Shown: positions 13,439 through 22,150 of the stretch, one piece after another
Layout: each line of letters starts with the position of its first letter
Numbering within the stretch: the stretch's first letter is position 1
Origin: Helicobacter muridarum
GTDB taxonomy: Bacteria > Campylobacterota > Campylobacteria > Campylobacterales > Helicobacteraceae
Direction: 5' to 3'
DNA: 64,000 nucleotides
Assembly: GCF_000765805.2 (NCBI RefSeq)
Contig: NZ_JRPD02000010.1
Coordinates: 1 to 64,000 of the forward strand
Position numbers and translations under genes: made by a program
Notes under the pieces: model-generated
What the model was told of the DNA's origin: nothing
Databases searched by the model: none
The model's input: only the letters and a program-made list of their open reading frames with translations

Positions 13439-13774
13439 ATGAAGAAAATTTCATTAATGTTTTTTGCGTGTTTAGCATTTGCCTTGGCAGATGATGGTAT
13501 TGCAGGGCAGGAGTTTATTGCGGCATTATCGATTGTTGGAGCAGTGATTGGACTTGGTATCGCTGCTTTGGGTGGTGGTATAGGTATGGGACATACCGCA
13601 GCAGCAGCTATTTCAGGCACAGCTAGGAATCCGGCCTTAGGATCCAAGCTTCAAGCTACTATGTTTATTGCTATTGCTTTGATTGAAGCACAGGTTATTT
13701 ATACTTTAGTATTTGCTATTATTGCTATATTTGTAAACCCATTCGTTAATTACGGTTTGTTCCAATTTAGTTAG
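13439..13774 (+). CDS. atpE: ATP synthase F0 subunit c
   Basis: Subunit c forms the proton-driven ring of the F1F0 ATP synthase. The 111-residue protein has two long membrane helices joined by the polar loop SGTARNPALGSKLQ. The ion-binding glutamate lies in the second helix, in IALIEAQVIY. The first helix has the glycine-rich packing motif LGIAALGGGIGMG. An N-terminal signal-like segment (MKKISLMFFACLAFALA) is present, as in related Helicobacter. An in-frame ATG occurs at 13424, but GGAGTAGCT sits correctly only for the ATG at 13439. As usual in this group, atpE stands alone, away from the rest of the ATP synthase genes. Confidence 0.95.
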   Translation: MKKISLMFFACLAFALADDGIAGQEFIAALSIVGAVIGLGIAALGGGIGMGHTAAAAISGTARNPALGSKLQATMFIAIALIEAQVIYTLVFAIIAIFVNPFVNYGLFQFS

Positions 13775-13825
13775 TATTTTGTCTTTAAGTTGTTTACCTT
13801 ATTTATTATTAGATGACTTATATTT

Positions 13826-13852
13826 AGGATAAATTCATTTATGGTTTATCCT
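13826..13852 (+). terminator. Stem-loop terminator candidate after atpE
   Basis: A perfect 8-base stem, AGGATAAA / TTTATCCT, with an 11-base loop is followed by TTATTT. It lies between the atpE stop and the first tRNA gene and fits a weak intrinsic terminator for atpE. The stem is AU-rich. Confidence 0.45.
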
Positions 13853-13858
13853 TTATTT

Positions 13859-13942
13859 GCGCTGGTGGTGGAATGGTAGACACACCATCTTGAGGGGGTG
13901 GCGGAGCGATCCGTGTGAGTTCAAGTCTCACTCAGCGCACCA
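13859..13942 (+). tRNA. tRNA-Leu (anticodon GAG)
   Basis: The acceptor stem GCGCTGG pairs with TCAGCGC, followed by discriminator A and an encoded CCA. The anticodon stem CCATC/GGTGG encloses loop TTGAGGG, giving anticodon GAG. A class II variable arm is present, as expected for leucine, and the T arm is GTGAG-TTCAAGT-CTCAC. First of three tandem tRNA genes. Confidence 0.95.
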
Positions 13943-13995
13943 CTTTATTTTTAATTTGTTTGTTGTTTCTTTTTTATCTTATTATTAAGATATAT

Positions 13996-14082
13996 GCCGG
14001 AGTGGTGAAACTGGTAGACGCGCTAGACTCAAAATCTAGTAAGGGCGACCTTGTGTCGGTTCGAATCCGACCTTCGGCACCA
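13996..14082 (+). tRNA. tRNA-Leu (anticodon CAA)
   Basis: The acceptor stem GCCGGAG pairs with CTTCGGC, then A and encoded CCA. The anticodon stem CTAGA/TCTAG encloses loop CTCAAAA, giving anticodon CAA. A long variable arm and the T loop GGTTCGAATCC are visible. Second gene of the cluster. Confidence 0.95.
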
Positions 14083-14087
14083 TTCAA

Positions 14088-14164
14088 GTCCTGATAGCTC
14101 AGTTGGATAGAGCGTAAGATTCCTAATCTTAAGGTCATGGGTTCAAATCCCTTTCAGGACACCA
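14088..14164 (+). tRNA. tRNA-Arg (anticodon CCU)
   Basis: The acceptor stem GTCCTGA pairs with TCAGGAC, then A and encoded CCA. The anticodon stem TAAGA/TCTTA encloses loop TTCCTAA, giving anticodon CCU. Only five bases separate it from the preceding tRNA-Leu, so the two are surely processed from one transcript. Confidence 0.95.
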
Positions 14165-14278
14165 ATTTGTTTTCATTTGCCTTACTTAATTTAGATTATG
14201 ATAAAATCATAAAAATATTTATCATACTAAATTTCGACTTTTAAATTTGTGTTATTTGTTAATTAATATTGAATATTT

Positions 14279-14452
14279 ATGAAGCAACCATATAGTATTA
14301 CTATCAAAGCCAAGCTTAATGCCATAATTGACTTACAACCAAGTTTTTATTTAGATTTGCTTAAAATTCTGCAAAATATAGCTCAATCGCACCAAGCTTA
14401 TTATATAAAATTATTAGATTCTAAAATATTTATCCTTAAAAAGTCTTTTTGA
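14279..14452 (+). CDS. Possible small protein, 57 residues
   Basis: An open frame of 57 codons (MKQPYSITIKAKLNAII ... FILKKSF) lies between the tRNA cluster and the nickel importer. It is amphipathic, with mixed charged and aliphatic residues, and reads like a real protein. There is no clear ribosome site in front (AATATTGAATATTT), however, and I recognise no family. It may be chance. Confidence 0.3.
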   Translation: MKQPYSITIKAKLNAIIDLQPSFYLDLLKILQNIAQSHQAYYIKLLDSKIFILKKSF

Positions 14453-14596
14453 AAGCTAAATAATTTATCTTTAAAGTAGAATATTTTAATTTAAGAAAAA
14501 GCCATAATCTAGAATAACTCAATTGTTTTGGTATATTTAGAGTGCTTATTTTTGAATCTTTAGCTCTATTGTATTGTTTAACCTTTGTTTTAAGAT

Positions 14597-14636
14597 AATA
14601 TTACTATATATATCATTAGTAATATTTAGGTATAAT
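14597..14636 (+). promoter_or_regulatory. nikA promoter with NikR-like operator dyad
   Basis: AATATTACT (14597-14605) and AGTAATATT (14618-14626) form a perfect 9-base inverted repeat with a 12-base spacer. Five bases after the right arm is a consensus -10 hexamer, TATAAT (14631-14636), about 33 bases before the nikA start. Helicobacter NikR operators are known (consensus from memory: TATWATT-N11-AATWATA). The inner arms here, TATTACT and AGTAATA, differ by one base each and the spacer by one. The operator would cover the -35 region, so bound NikR would repress. This is sequence resemblance plus context, not proof. Confidence 0.5.
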
Positions 14637-14668
14637 TACAAATAGTAATTTTGATAAAGTGAGATGCT

Positions 14669-16354
14669 ATGGATTTAAGTCCTACATTTAAAGCCATATT
14701 TGTTAATAATACTAGTATAAGTTCATTCTTCATAATCCGCTTTATGTTATGTTTATCATGCTTTAGTCGATTGTTATTTATGCTAGTTTATTTATTCATT
14801 CTAGTATTTGTGCCTAGTTTTGCTAAAGATTTACAAAGTAATATGCTAAAGATTGCTGTTTCTAGCAATGTCGGTAAGCTTAATCCACAAGGTTATGCTG
14901 CTCAAATGTATGCACAGAATATGATATATGAGGGATTAGTTAAAATTGATTCAAAAGGTCAGATTGTCCCGTCTCTGGCCACTTCTTGGAGCATAGATAA
15001 AACAGGTAAGATATATACTTTTATATTGCGTAAGAATGTTAGGTTTTCCAATAAAGAGTTATTTGACGCTAATGCTGTGAAAAAGAATTTTGATTCTCTA
15101 TTAAAGAATAGGGCTAGGCATTCTTGGAGTAACCTTGCTATGATTATTAAGGAAGTAAAAATCATTGATAGCCATCAAGTTCAAATTATACTAGATAAGC
15201 CTTATACGCCAACATTATCAGAGCTAAGCCTTATTCGTCCATATAGGTTTGTGGCTCCTAGCATGATTCCAGATAGCTTAGATTTGGTTAAAAATGAACC
15301 ATTAGAACCAATTGGTACAGGTCCATATGTATTTTCTAAAACAGATTTAGGAAAGGGTGATACATTTATCAAAAATCAAGATTATTGGGATTTAAATGCA
15401 AATAATGGAATCTATTTTGATGTTATACAAACAAAAATTATTGTAGAACCTAATTCTAAGATTGTAGCACTAAAAACTGGTGAAGTAGATATGATTTATG
15501 GATATGATGAAGTTCCTATTGAAATATTCAAGCAAATGGACAAAACTAAGGAGTTTAGCATTTATCAAAGTCCACCAGTTTTTACTTCATCTCTCGTGTT
15601 AAATCCAGCTAATAAATATCTAGAAAATGTATTAATGAGAAGAGCTATTGCATTAAGTATTAATAAAGATTCTATTGTAAAGGCGGTGTATGAAAATTTT
15701 CAGCCAAAGGCTGACTTTCTTTTTTCGCCAAATATGCCAAATGCTGACATAAGTAAGGACTATCCAGACGCAATTTTATCCTTTGATAAAGATGAAGCAA
15801 AAGCTATTATAGAATCATTAGGTTATACACTAAATAAAAACGGATTCTATTATAAAGATAATAAGCAGTTATCATTGAGTTTACTATATATAGGCAATAA
15901 TCCTTCACAAAGGTCAATAGCAGAGATATTACAATATCAGCTTAAAAATGTAGGAATTTTCCTTAAATTGATACCCACAGAGCAGACTATATATCATAAT
16001 AAGCTAAGGACTGGGGATTTTGATATATGTTTTCACCAGACTTGGGGCATTCCGTATGAGCCGCTCATTATGTTAAATTCTATGAGATATGTTGGTCATG
16101 TTGATTATATAGCGCAAAAGCCACTTAAAGAAAAAGCAAAAATAGATAAGGAAATAGAATCTGTAATCATGCTTCCAAATGATTCTATAACAAAGCCATT
16201 ACATGCTTTATTATATGATATTTATTCAACACAAATCTATATACCATTGACATATCAGACAAATAAATCAATAGCTAGAAAAGATATTCAAGGTATAAAT
16301 ATGGATATGCGTGCTATTGGAATTCCATTTCGGGAATTTTATAGGAAACCTTGA
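14669..16354 (+). CDS. nikA: Nickel ABC transporter substrate-binding protein
   Basis: This is the periplasmic nickel-binding component of a NikABCDE-type importer (SBP_bac_5 family). The best evidence is residue-level likeness to E. coli NikA: NVGKLNPQGYAAQM near the mature N-terminus, NRARHSW (148-153), RPYRF (190-194), FHQTWGIPYEPL (455-466) and SMRYVGH. His477 aligns with the E. coli nickel-ligand histidine 416, and Trp459/Tyr463 align with the pocket residues. The hydrophobic segment at residues 26-50 is the signal peptide, so the first 25 residues may not be translated. No better ribosome site is seen downstream, so the first ATG is kept. It is first gene of the operon. Ni import would serve urease and hydrogenase. 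Confidence 0.88.
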   Translation: MDLSPTFKAIFVNNTSISSFFIIRFMLCLSCFSRLLFMLVYLFILVFVPSFAKDLQSNMLKIAVSSNVGKLNPQGYAAQMYAQNMIYEGLVKIDSKGQIVPSLATSWSIDKTGKIYTFILRKNVRFSNKELFDANAVKKNFDSLLKNRARHSWSNLAMIIKEVKIIDSHQVQIILDKPYTPTLSELSLIRPYRFVAPSMIPDSLDLVKNEPLEPIGTGPYVFSKTDLGKGDTFIKNQDYWDLNANNGIYFDVIQTKIIVEPNSKIVALKTGEVDMIYGYDEVPIEIFKQMDKTKEFSIYQSPPVFTSSLVLNPANKYLENVLMRRAIALSINKDSIVKAVYENFQPKADFLFSPNMPNADISKDYPDAILSFDKDEAKAIIESLGYTLNKNGFYYKDNKQLSLSLLYIGNNPSQRSIAEILQYQLKNVGIFLKLIPTEQTIYHNKLRTGDFDICFHQTWGIPYEPLIMLNSMRYVGHVDYIAQKPLKEKAKIDKEIESVIMLPNDSITKPLHALLYDIYSTQIYIPLTYQTNKSIARKDIQGINMDMRAIGIPFREFYRKP

Positions 16355-16440
16355 TATTTGTGTTTTTATACTTTATTTATCCTTATGTTTTTATAGTTAA
16401 GGCATTCCTGATTCATAATGGCTAATGAAAGGCTTGATAT

Positions 16441-17400
16441 ATGTTCCAATATTTTTTGTTTAGAATCTTATCAATTATTCCAATATTATTGGTCGCTTCG
16501 TTTGTCATTTTTGCATTATTAAGGTTAAGCGGGACAGATCCTATAACTCAATACCTAATTCATTCAAATCTCCCACAAACACAAGAACTTGTAGAATCAT
16601 TGAGACATGAGTTTGGTTTAGATAAGCCCATTTTGCAGCAATATTTAATGTGGCTACAACAGGCTTCAAGATTGGATTTTGGAACTTCTTTTATAACAGG
16701 GCGAAGTGTTAGTAATGACTTCATGTATTTCTTGCCAAATACTTTTCTATTAGTTGGGCTTTCGTTCTTGATTATTCTTTGTGTTTCTATTCCGCTAGGA
16801 ATACTTTCATCAAAGTATAAGGACAAAATACCAGATTTGATAATTCGTTTCTTTTGTTTTATTGGAGTTTGCATACCCAACTTTTGGCTAGCTTTTGTGC
16901 TAATTATTATTTTTGCAATATATTTAGATTGGTTACCAGCCTTAGGGCTAGATAGTCCACAATCATTTATTCTTCCATGTTTAAGCATATCACTTATGTC
17001 AAGCTGCATTAATACAAGGCTAATTCGCACAAATATGCTTGAAATCAGGAAAGAAAGACATATTGTCTATGCTAAACTAAGAGCACTAGATTCTAAAAAA
17101 ATCACATTAAAGCATATTTTTTATAACGCATCTTTACCAATTGTAACTGCCTTTGGTATGCATATAGGAGAGCTTATTGGAGGTGCTTTATTGATTGAAA
17201 ATATTTTCGCAATACCTGGTATTGGTTTGTATAGCTTACAGGGTATTGCCAACCATGATTATCCTATTATTCAATGCTTTGTTGTGGTTCTTTGTTTGGC
17301 TTTTGTAGTTTGCAACTTACTTGTGGATATGCTTCTGATTATCCTAGATCCTAGATTAAGGAGCGAAGTTATGAAGTCAAAACAAATCAGCGATAATTAA
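16441..17400 (+). CDS. nikB: Nickel ABC transporter permease NikB
   Basis: An inner-membrane permease subunit of 319 residues with six predicted membrane helices. It follows E. coli NikB closely: LRLSGTDPITQYL, the periplasmic loop HEFGLDKPILQQYLMWL, IGVCIPNFWLAF and ASLPIVTAFGMHIGELIGGAL. The EAA-type coupling region interacts with the ATPases (MLEIRKERHIVYAKLRALD). It lies 86 bases after nikA and 8 bases before nikC on the same strand. It would form the translocation pore with NikC. Confidence 0.9.
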   Translation: MFQYFLFRILSIIPILLVASFVIFALLRLSGTDPITQYLIHSNLPQTQELVESLRHEFGLDKPILQQYLMWLQQASRLDFGTSFITGRSVSNDFMYFLPNTFLLVGLSFLIILCVSIPLGILSSKYKDKIPDLIIRFFCFIGVCIPNFWLAFVLIIIFAIYLDWLPALGLDSPQSFILPCLSISLMSSCINTRLIRTNMLEIRKERHIVYAKLRALDSKKITLKHIFYNASLPIVTAFGMHIGELIGGALLIENIFAIPGIGLYSLQGIANHDYPIIQCFVVVLCLAFVVCNLLVDMLLIILDPRLRSEVMKSKQISDN

Positions 17401-17408
17401 GGATCAAT

Positions 17409-18287
17409 ATGAAAAATGCCACTAATAGCCAAACAATGCAAGGTCAGCTAGAATTGGATAATTTAAATTATAAAAGATTTCCATTGCTAGGTAAAATTGC
17501 TTTGATTGGTATATTTACCTTTTTAGCTATGATTATTATTGCTCCATATTTTTTGTCTTATACGCCAGATTTCCAAGATTTAGATTCTAAATTTGCCCCT
17601 CCTAGCTCAAGCCATATCTTTGGAACTGATTATTTGGGTAGAGATATTTTTACTAGGTTGATATATGGTGCTAGAATCTCTTTATTTTCAGCATTCTTTA
17701 CTCTTGCTATTATCCTTTTTTTAGGTATTAGTATTGGTGGTATTTGTGGATTTATGGGAGGTGTAGTAGATAGAGTTATAATGAGAGTTTGCGATATATT
17801 TCTAAGCATGCCTACTATAGCACTTTCTCTTTTTCTTATTGGAGTGCTTGGAAGTGGACTAGGGAATATTATTATAGCTATAGCACTTACGCATTGGGCT
17901 TGGTATGCTCGAATTGTAAGAAGCATTGTTTTGCATTTAAAGAATAAGGAGTTTGTGCTTTTGTCGCAAACATTTGGGCTAAATAAATGGCAAAATTTTA
18001 GACGTAATATACTTATTCCTATTTTTTCACAGTGTATAGTCTTGGCTACTATGGATATAGGTCATATCATATTGCATATAGCTGGGTTATCTTTCTTGGG
18101 TCTAGGTGTGCAGCCGCCAGAAGCAGAATGGGGTGTTATGTTAAGTGATTGTAAAGATTATATATGGAGCAATCCGTCATTGGTTATATATCCAGGTGCA
18201 GCACTGTTTATTACCATAGCGTTATTTAATTTATTAGGCGATAGCTTAAGGGATTATTTTGATGTTGATTTGGAATCTTTGCATTAG
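17409..18287 (+). CDS. nikC: Nickel ABC transporter permease NikC
   Basis: The second permease, 292 residues. Characteristic segments are HIFGTDYLGRDIFTRLIYGAR, a signature of the OppC/NikC permeases, ALTHWAWYARIVRSIV and GLSFLGLGVQPPEAEWGVML. The cytoplasmic loop around LSQTFGLNKWQNFRRNIL carries the EAA contact with the ATPases. TAAGGATCAAT ahead of the ATG is a strong ribosome site. A gap of 330 bases with an AT-rich dyad separates it from nikD, which is unusual because nik operons are normally tightly packed. Confidence 0.9.
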   Translation: MKNATNSQTMQGQLELDNLNYKRFPLLGKIALIGIFTFLAMIIIAPYFLSYTPDFQDLDSKFAPPSSSHIFGTDYLGRDIFTRLIYGARISLFSAFFTLAIILFLGISIGGICGFMGGVVDRVIMRVCDIFLSMPTIALSLFLIGVLGSGLGNIIIAIALTHWAWYARIVRSIVLHLKNKEFVLLSQTFGLNKWQNFRRNILIPIFSQCIVLATMDIGHIILHIAGLSFLGLGVQPPEAEWGVMLSDCKDYIWSNPSLVIYPGAALFITIALFNLLGDSLRDYFDVDLESLH

Positions 18288-18305
18288 ACATTGGTTTTTA
18301 TATTT

Positions 18306-18326
18306 ATATTATTAAGCTAATAATAT
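18306..18326. promoter_or_regulatory. AT-rich inverted repeat in the nikC-nikD gap
   Basis: ATATTATTA-AGC-TAATAATAT is a perfect 9-base inverted repeat just after the nikC stop. It contains TATTATT and AATAATA, exact matches to NikR half-sites as I remember them, but separated by 5 rather than 11 bases. It could be an operator variant, an RNA processing hairpin or chance in AT-rich DNA. Confidence 0.3.
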
Positions 18327-18617
18327 CAAAATATGGAGTTTAGATTTTTTGTCATATTTTATTATATATGAATATTTGTGTATTTATTAGGAATCTCGTA
18401 GATAAAATTTTTGTATCATTTGCTCCAAATATTGCAAGAGTGAAGTTTATATTTTGCTTTGCCTAGTATGACTAAGAATTTTAACACAACAAAAAATGGA
18501 AAGTTTGACATGATACGAGGTTATGTTGAGCTTTTTAAAATTTCAGCATCTTAATGATTCTTAAGCATTTTTAATGATTTAGCAAGATAGTAATGTTCAT
18601 ATAAAAAGGAGAAAAAT
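18327..18617. other. Gene-free gap inside the nik cluster
   Basis: With the dyad before it, this makes a 330-base gap between nikC and nikD. I see no gene with a ribosome site; a 32-codon frame starting MNICVFIRNLVDK lacks one. nikD may have its own promoter here. Confidence 0.45.
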
Positions 18618-19349
18618 ATGACACTAGCAATGCAAGATGTAATCGTTAGCACTAAGGATTCTAATCCTCTATTACATAGCATATCACTAGAGATAGCACA
18701 GGGTAAAACACTTGTTTTGCTTGGTGCTAGTGGTAGTGGAAAGACACTTAGTTTATCTGTATTGCAAGGTATAATCCCAGCAAATCTAAATTTAACAAGC
18801 GGTAGGGTTTTGCTTAATGGTGAGTTGCTTGATCCAATTAATGCTAGGGGTAGAATCTTTGCTAGCATTATGCAAAATCCTCGCACTTGTTTTAATCCAT
18901 TATTTAGTATGAAATCTCATATTAAAGAAACCTTACATGCTGTAAAAAAGCCTTATAGAAAAGAGGTTGTAGAATCAACTCTTAATGAAGCAGGGCTAGA
19001 TCCTACTATCCTTAATCGATATTCTTTTGAGTTAAGCGGAGGAATGTTGCAAAGAGTGATGATAGTTATAGCCCTGCTAGCTGAGGCTAAGTTTATTTTA
19101 GCTGATGAGCCAACTAGTGATTTAGATGAGTTAAATCAACAAAGAATCCTAGATATTTTAGATTCTGTTAGGGTTAGCAGAAATATAGGTATTTTTCTTA
19201 TTACGCATGATTTAAGCATAGCTATACAAAGGGCACATAAAATCCTTATTATCCATAATGGCAAGATTCAAGATAGTATAGAGCCAATTCACTTTGATGC
19301 AAAAGAGTTGCGTAAACTGCTAATTGATAAGCTATTGTCAAGGGAATAA
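18618..19349 (+). CDS. nikD: Nickel ABC transporter ATPase NikD
   Basis: One of the two ATPases driving nickel import, 243 residues. It has Walker A GASGSGKT (residues 36-43), the Q-loop MQNPRTCFNPLFSM, the ABC signature LSGGMLQRVM, Walker B FILADEPTSDLD and the H-loop ITHDLS. The residues MQNPR-FNP and LSGGMLQR follow E. coli NikD. AAAAGGAGAAAAAT gives a strong ribosome site. NikE starts two bases after its stop. Confidence 0.88.
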   Translation: MTLAMQDVIVSTKDSNPLLHSISLEIAQGKTLVLLGASGSGKTLSLSVLQGIIPANLNLTSGRVLLNGELLDPINARGRIFASIMQNPRTCFNPLFSMKSHIKETLHAVKKPYRKEVVESTLNEAGLDPTILNRYSFELSGGMLQRVMIVIALLAEAKFILADEPTSDLDELNQQRILDILDSVRVSRNIGIFLITHDLSIAIQRAHKILIIHNGKIQDSIEPIHFDAKELRKLLIDKLLSRE

Positions 19350-19351
19350 TT

Positions 19352-20101
19352 ATGTTACTTAATTTACAAAATATTTGTTATAGCTATAAAGATATTAGGC
19401 TTTTTATGAATAAGATAGATAGGCAGATTCTGCATAGTATTAGTTTTCAAATAGACATTGGTGAGCGCGTAGGCATAATGGGTAAGAATGGCTGTGGCAA
19501 AAGCACCTTGGCAAGAATTATTGCTGGATTGCAGGAGCAGACAAGCGGTAGCATTTTGTTAAATGATGTATTAGTTAATAGGCGAAACATTAATGGCTTA
19601 TTATCTAAAACTCAACGAAGAGCATTTTACAAGCAAGTTCAAATTATATTTCAAGACCCAATAAGTTCACTTAATCCTAGATTTACTATATTGCAGAATC
19701 TACAAGAGCCTTTAAGTTATCTCTTAGATATTAATGATAAGAAGACACAACTGCAAAGAATTATTCCTCTTTTGGAGATTTTAGATCTTGATTCTAGAAT
19801 CTTGCAAAGTTATCCTGCTATGGTTTCAGGTGGACAAGCTCAAAGAATTTGCATTATGCGTACACTTTTAGTAAATCCTAGCCTAATTATTCTTGATGAG
19901 GCTACATCTAATCTTGACTATGTTTTAGCTATAAGGATTCTGGAGTTTTTAAAGCAATGGCAGCAAAATAACTCTTGTGCATTACTTTATATCACGCACA
20001 ATAAGGAGTTTGCTAGTGATTTTTGCAATAGACTAATAACCATAGGAGAGATTGCAAATGTTGGAAATGGAATTATTAGCGAGGAAATTTGTAAAAAATA
20101 G
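19352..20101 (+). CDS. nikE: Nickel ABC transporter ATPase NikE
   Basis: The second ATPase, 249 residues. It has Walker A GKNGCGKST, the Q-loop FQDPISSLNPRFT, the ABC signature VSGGQAQRICIMR, Walker B LIILDEATSNLD and the H-loop ITHNKE. Its ribosome site AAGGGAATAATT overlaps the end of nikD, so the two ATPases are co-translated. It completes a full five-component importer. Confidence 0.88.
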   Translation: MLLNLQNICYSYKDIRLFMNKIDRQILHSISFQIDIGERVGIMGKNGCGKSTLARIIAGLQEQTSGSILLNDVLVNRRNINGLLSKTQRRAFYKQVQIIFQDPISSLNPRFTILQNLQEPLSYLLDINDKKTQLQRIIPLLEILDLDSRILQSYPAMVSGGQAQRICIMRTLLVNPSLIILDEATSNLDYVLAIRILEFLKQWQQNNSCALLYITHNKEFASDFCNRLITIGEIANVGNGIISEEICKK

Positions 20102-20257
20102 CTCTCTTGTTACTTAAGATAATAATAAATATTTATATTTAAGGTTTAATGCCCATAATTTTTACAAAATATTACATATGAATGAAATTATATTGCAAAC
20201 TTGTTAAAAAATATAATGAACTATTAGTTTTTAATTAAAATTGAATAAGGACATTGT

Positions 20258-22150
20258 ATGGGAATTACAAGGCGAGATTTTTTAAATGGTGTAGCAATAG
20301 GTGCTGTTGGTGGTTTGGGCATGCTTTATGGTGGCGGTAATTTGTTTGCTAGCACGCCAACAAAAGGCGACATTTATTATCCCCCTGCACTTACTGGGCT
20401 TAGGGGTAATACTAATGAAGCTTATGAGTTTGCACATATGTTGCGCGATGGTGAGAGCTTTGATTATGCAGGGGCAAAAGTAGAAGAAAAGTATGATTTA
20501 ATTGTTGTTGGAGCTGGTATTAGCGGACTTTGTGCGGCTACTTTGGGTAGAAGGAAGCTAGGCAAGAATGCTAAGATTTTAATCCTAGATAATCATGATG
20601 ACTTTGGTGGACATGCAAAGCGCAATGAATTCACCTTGCCAGATGGTAGTCTATTGCTAGGTTATGGTGGTAGTGAATCATTTCAAAGTCCTAAATCTTT
20701 ATATAGTAAACAGGTTGTAGAATTTTTAAAGTCACTAAATATTGATATTGATGCACTTGGTCAGAAGTTTAGTGTTGATTTTTATCCTAATATGGGTCTT
20801 AGCCGCGGTGTGTATTTTAACAAAGCTTATTATGGAGTAGATAAGGTTGTTAATGGAGATCCTGGGCGGGCTGTAGCTGATGATATACCTCCACATAGGC
20901 TTAATGCAAAGTCTGATGAAGATTTTATTAAAGAGTTCCCTTTACCACAAAAGGATATAGATGATTTAATAAGGCTTCATACTTCTAAGGAAGATTGGCT
21001 TAAGGGTATGAATAAAGAACAAAGAGCAGAGTATGCAGATAAAACAAGTTATGCCAAGTTTTTAAAAGACAGGGTAGGTTTAAGCGATTTGGCAATTTCA
21101 TATTTTGAAAAACGTACAAATGATTTCATGGCTTTGACTATTGATTCTGTTTCGATGCAGGATGCTAGGGTTTGCTGGCTACCAGGGTTAGAGCATTTAG
21201 GATTACCAGAGCTTGATAAGGTAAGCGATGCAGAGAGAGATGATCTATATAACTATCATTTCCCTGATGGTAATGCTTCTGTAGCTAGGATTATGGTTAG
21301 GAATCTTATTCCCGGTGTTGCAAAGGGCAATACAATGGATTCTATTGTGCTTGCAAAGTTTGATTACTCAAAGCTAGATATGAAAAATTCCCCTACTAGA
21401 TTGCGTCTAAGAAGCACGGCGGTAAATGCTGTAAATACAAAAGATGGCGTAGAGCTTTGTTATATGCATGCAGGTGATAAGAAGCTACATAAGGTATTTG
21501 CTAAAAAAGTGGTAATGGCTTGCTATAACGGCATGATACCCTACATTGTGCCTAGCATGCCCGATAAACAAAAAGAAGCTCTATCTATGAACGTTAAGGG
21601 GACTATGATGTATGCTAAGGTTGTCATTTCTAATTGGGAACCTTTTATTAAACTTGGTGTTAGCGAAGTGTATGTTCCGCAAATGCCTTATGCACGTGTA
21701 AAGATTGACTATCCTGTAAATATTGGAGGGTATAAGCACCCAGTAGATCCTAAAAAACCTATGTGTTTGCATATGGGTTGGGCAGAAAACACTCCACATG
21801 AGGGCTTAAATGCTAGAGACCAGTGGCGGGCTGCTAGACATAGGCTTTTTACTATGCCATTTTCTGAACATGAAAGAATCATTCGTGATGAATTGCAAGG
21901 TATGCTAGGTGGAGTTGGCTTTAATCATAAAAAAGATATTTTAGCCATTACAGTTAATCGTTGGTCCCATTGTTATTCTTATTCTATTAATACTCTCTTT
22001 GATGATGAAAAAGAGAGCGAAGAATATATTAAAGCCGCTAGGCAACCATTTGGCAATATTACCATCGCAAATTCTGATGCAAGTTGGTCTCCTTGGCTAC
22101 ACACAGCAATACAAGAGGCACATAGAGCAATTAAAGAGCTTAGATTATAA
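20258..22150 (+). CDS. Tat-exported FAD-dependent oxidoreductase, spermidine dehydrogenase-like
   Basis: A 630-residue flavoprotein. The N-terminus MGITRRDFLNGVAIGAVG is a twin-arginine signal, so the protein is folded with its cofactor and exported to the periplasm. The FAD-binding Rossmann motif is DLIVVGAGISGLCAATLGRR (about residues 82-101), followed by ILDNHDDFGGHAKRNEF, typical of amine-oxidase-like enzymes. The YYPPALTGLRG segment after the signal and the overall layout recall bacterial spermidine dehydrogenase. The substrate cannot be read from the sequence. AAGGACATTGT precedes the ATG. It stands 156 bases after nikE and has gene-free DNA behind it, so it is probably its own unit. 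Confidence 0.8.
   Translation: MGITRRDFLNGVAIGAVGGLGMLYGGGNLFASTPTKGDIYYPPALTGLRGNTNEAYEFAHMLRDGESFDYAGAKVEEKYDLIVVGAGISGLCAATLGRRKLGKNAKILILDNHDDFGGHAKRNEFTLPDGSLLLGYGGSESFQSPKSLYSKQVVEFLKSLNIDIDALGQKFSVDFYPNMGLSRGVYFNKAYYGVDKVVNGDPGRAVADDIPPHRLNAKSDEDFIKEFPLPQKDIDDLIRLHTSKEDWLKGMNKEQRAEYADKTSYAKFLKDRVGLSDLAISYFEKRTNDFMALTIDSVSMQDARVCWLPGLEHLGLPELDKVSDAERDDLYNYHFPDGNASVARIMVRNLIPGVAKGNTMDSIVLAKFDYSKLDMKNSPTRLRLRSTAVNAVNTKDGVELCYMHAGDKKLHKVFAKKVVMACYNGMIPYIVPSMPDKQKEALSMNVKGTMMYAKVVISNWEPFIKLGVSEVYVPQMPYARVKIDYPVNIGGYKHPVDPKKPMCLHMGWAENTPHEGLNARDQWRAARHRLFTMPFSEHERIIRDELQGMLGGVGFNHKKDILAITVNRWSHCYSYSINTLFDDEKESEEYIKAARQPFGNITIANSDASWSPWLHTAIQEAHRAIKELRL

Noticed and set aside
13420-13647. Minus-strand proline/alanine-rich frame over atpE
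   Set aside because: It is the mirror of the glycine/alanine-rich subunit c sequence and not a gene.
13859-14164. Attachment site or prophage at the tRNA cluster
   Set aside because: No integrase, no duplicated tRNA 3' end and no phage genes are seen around it.
18551-18886. Minus-strand frame of 111 codons over the start of nikD
   Set aside because: It runs opposite the Walker A region of nikD and has no ribosome site or recognisable motif.
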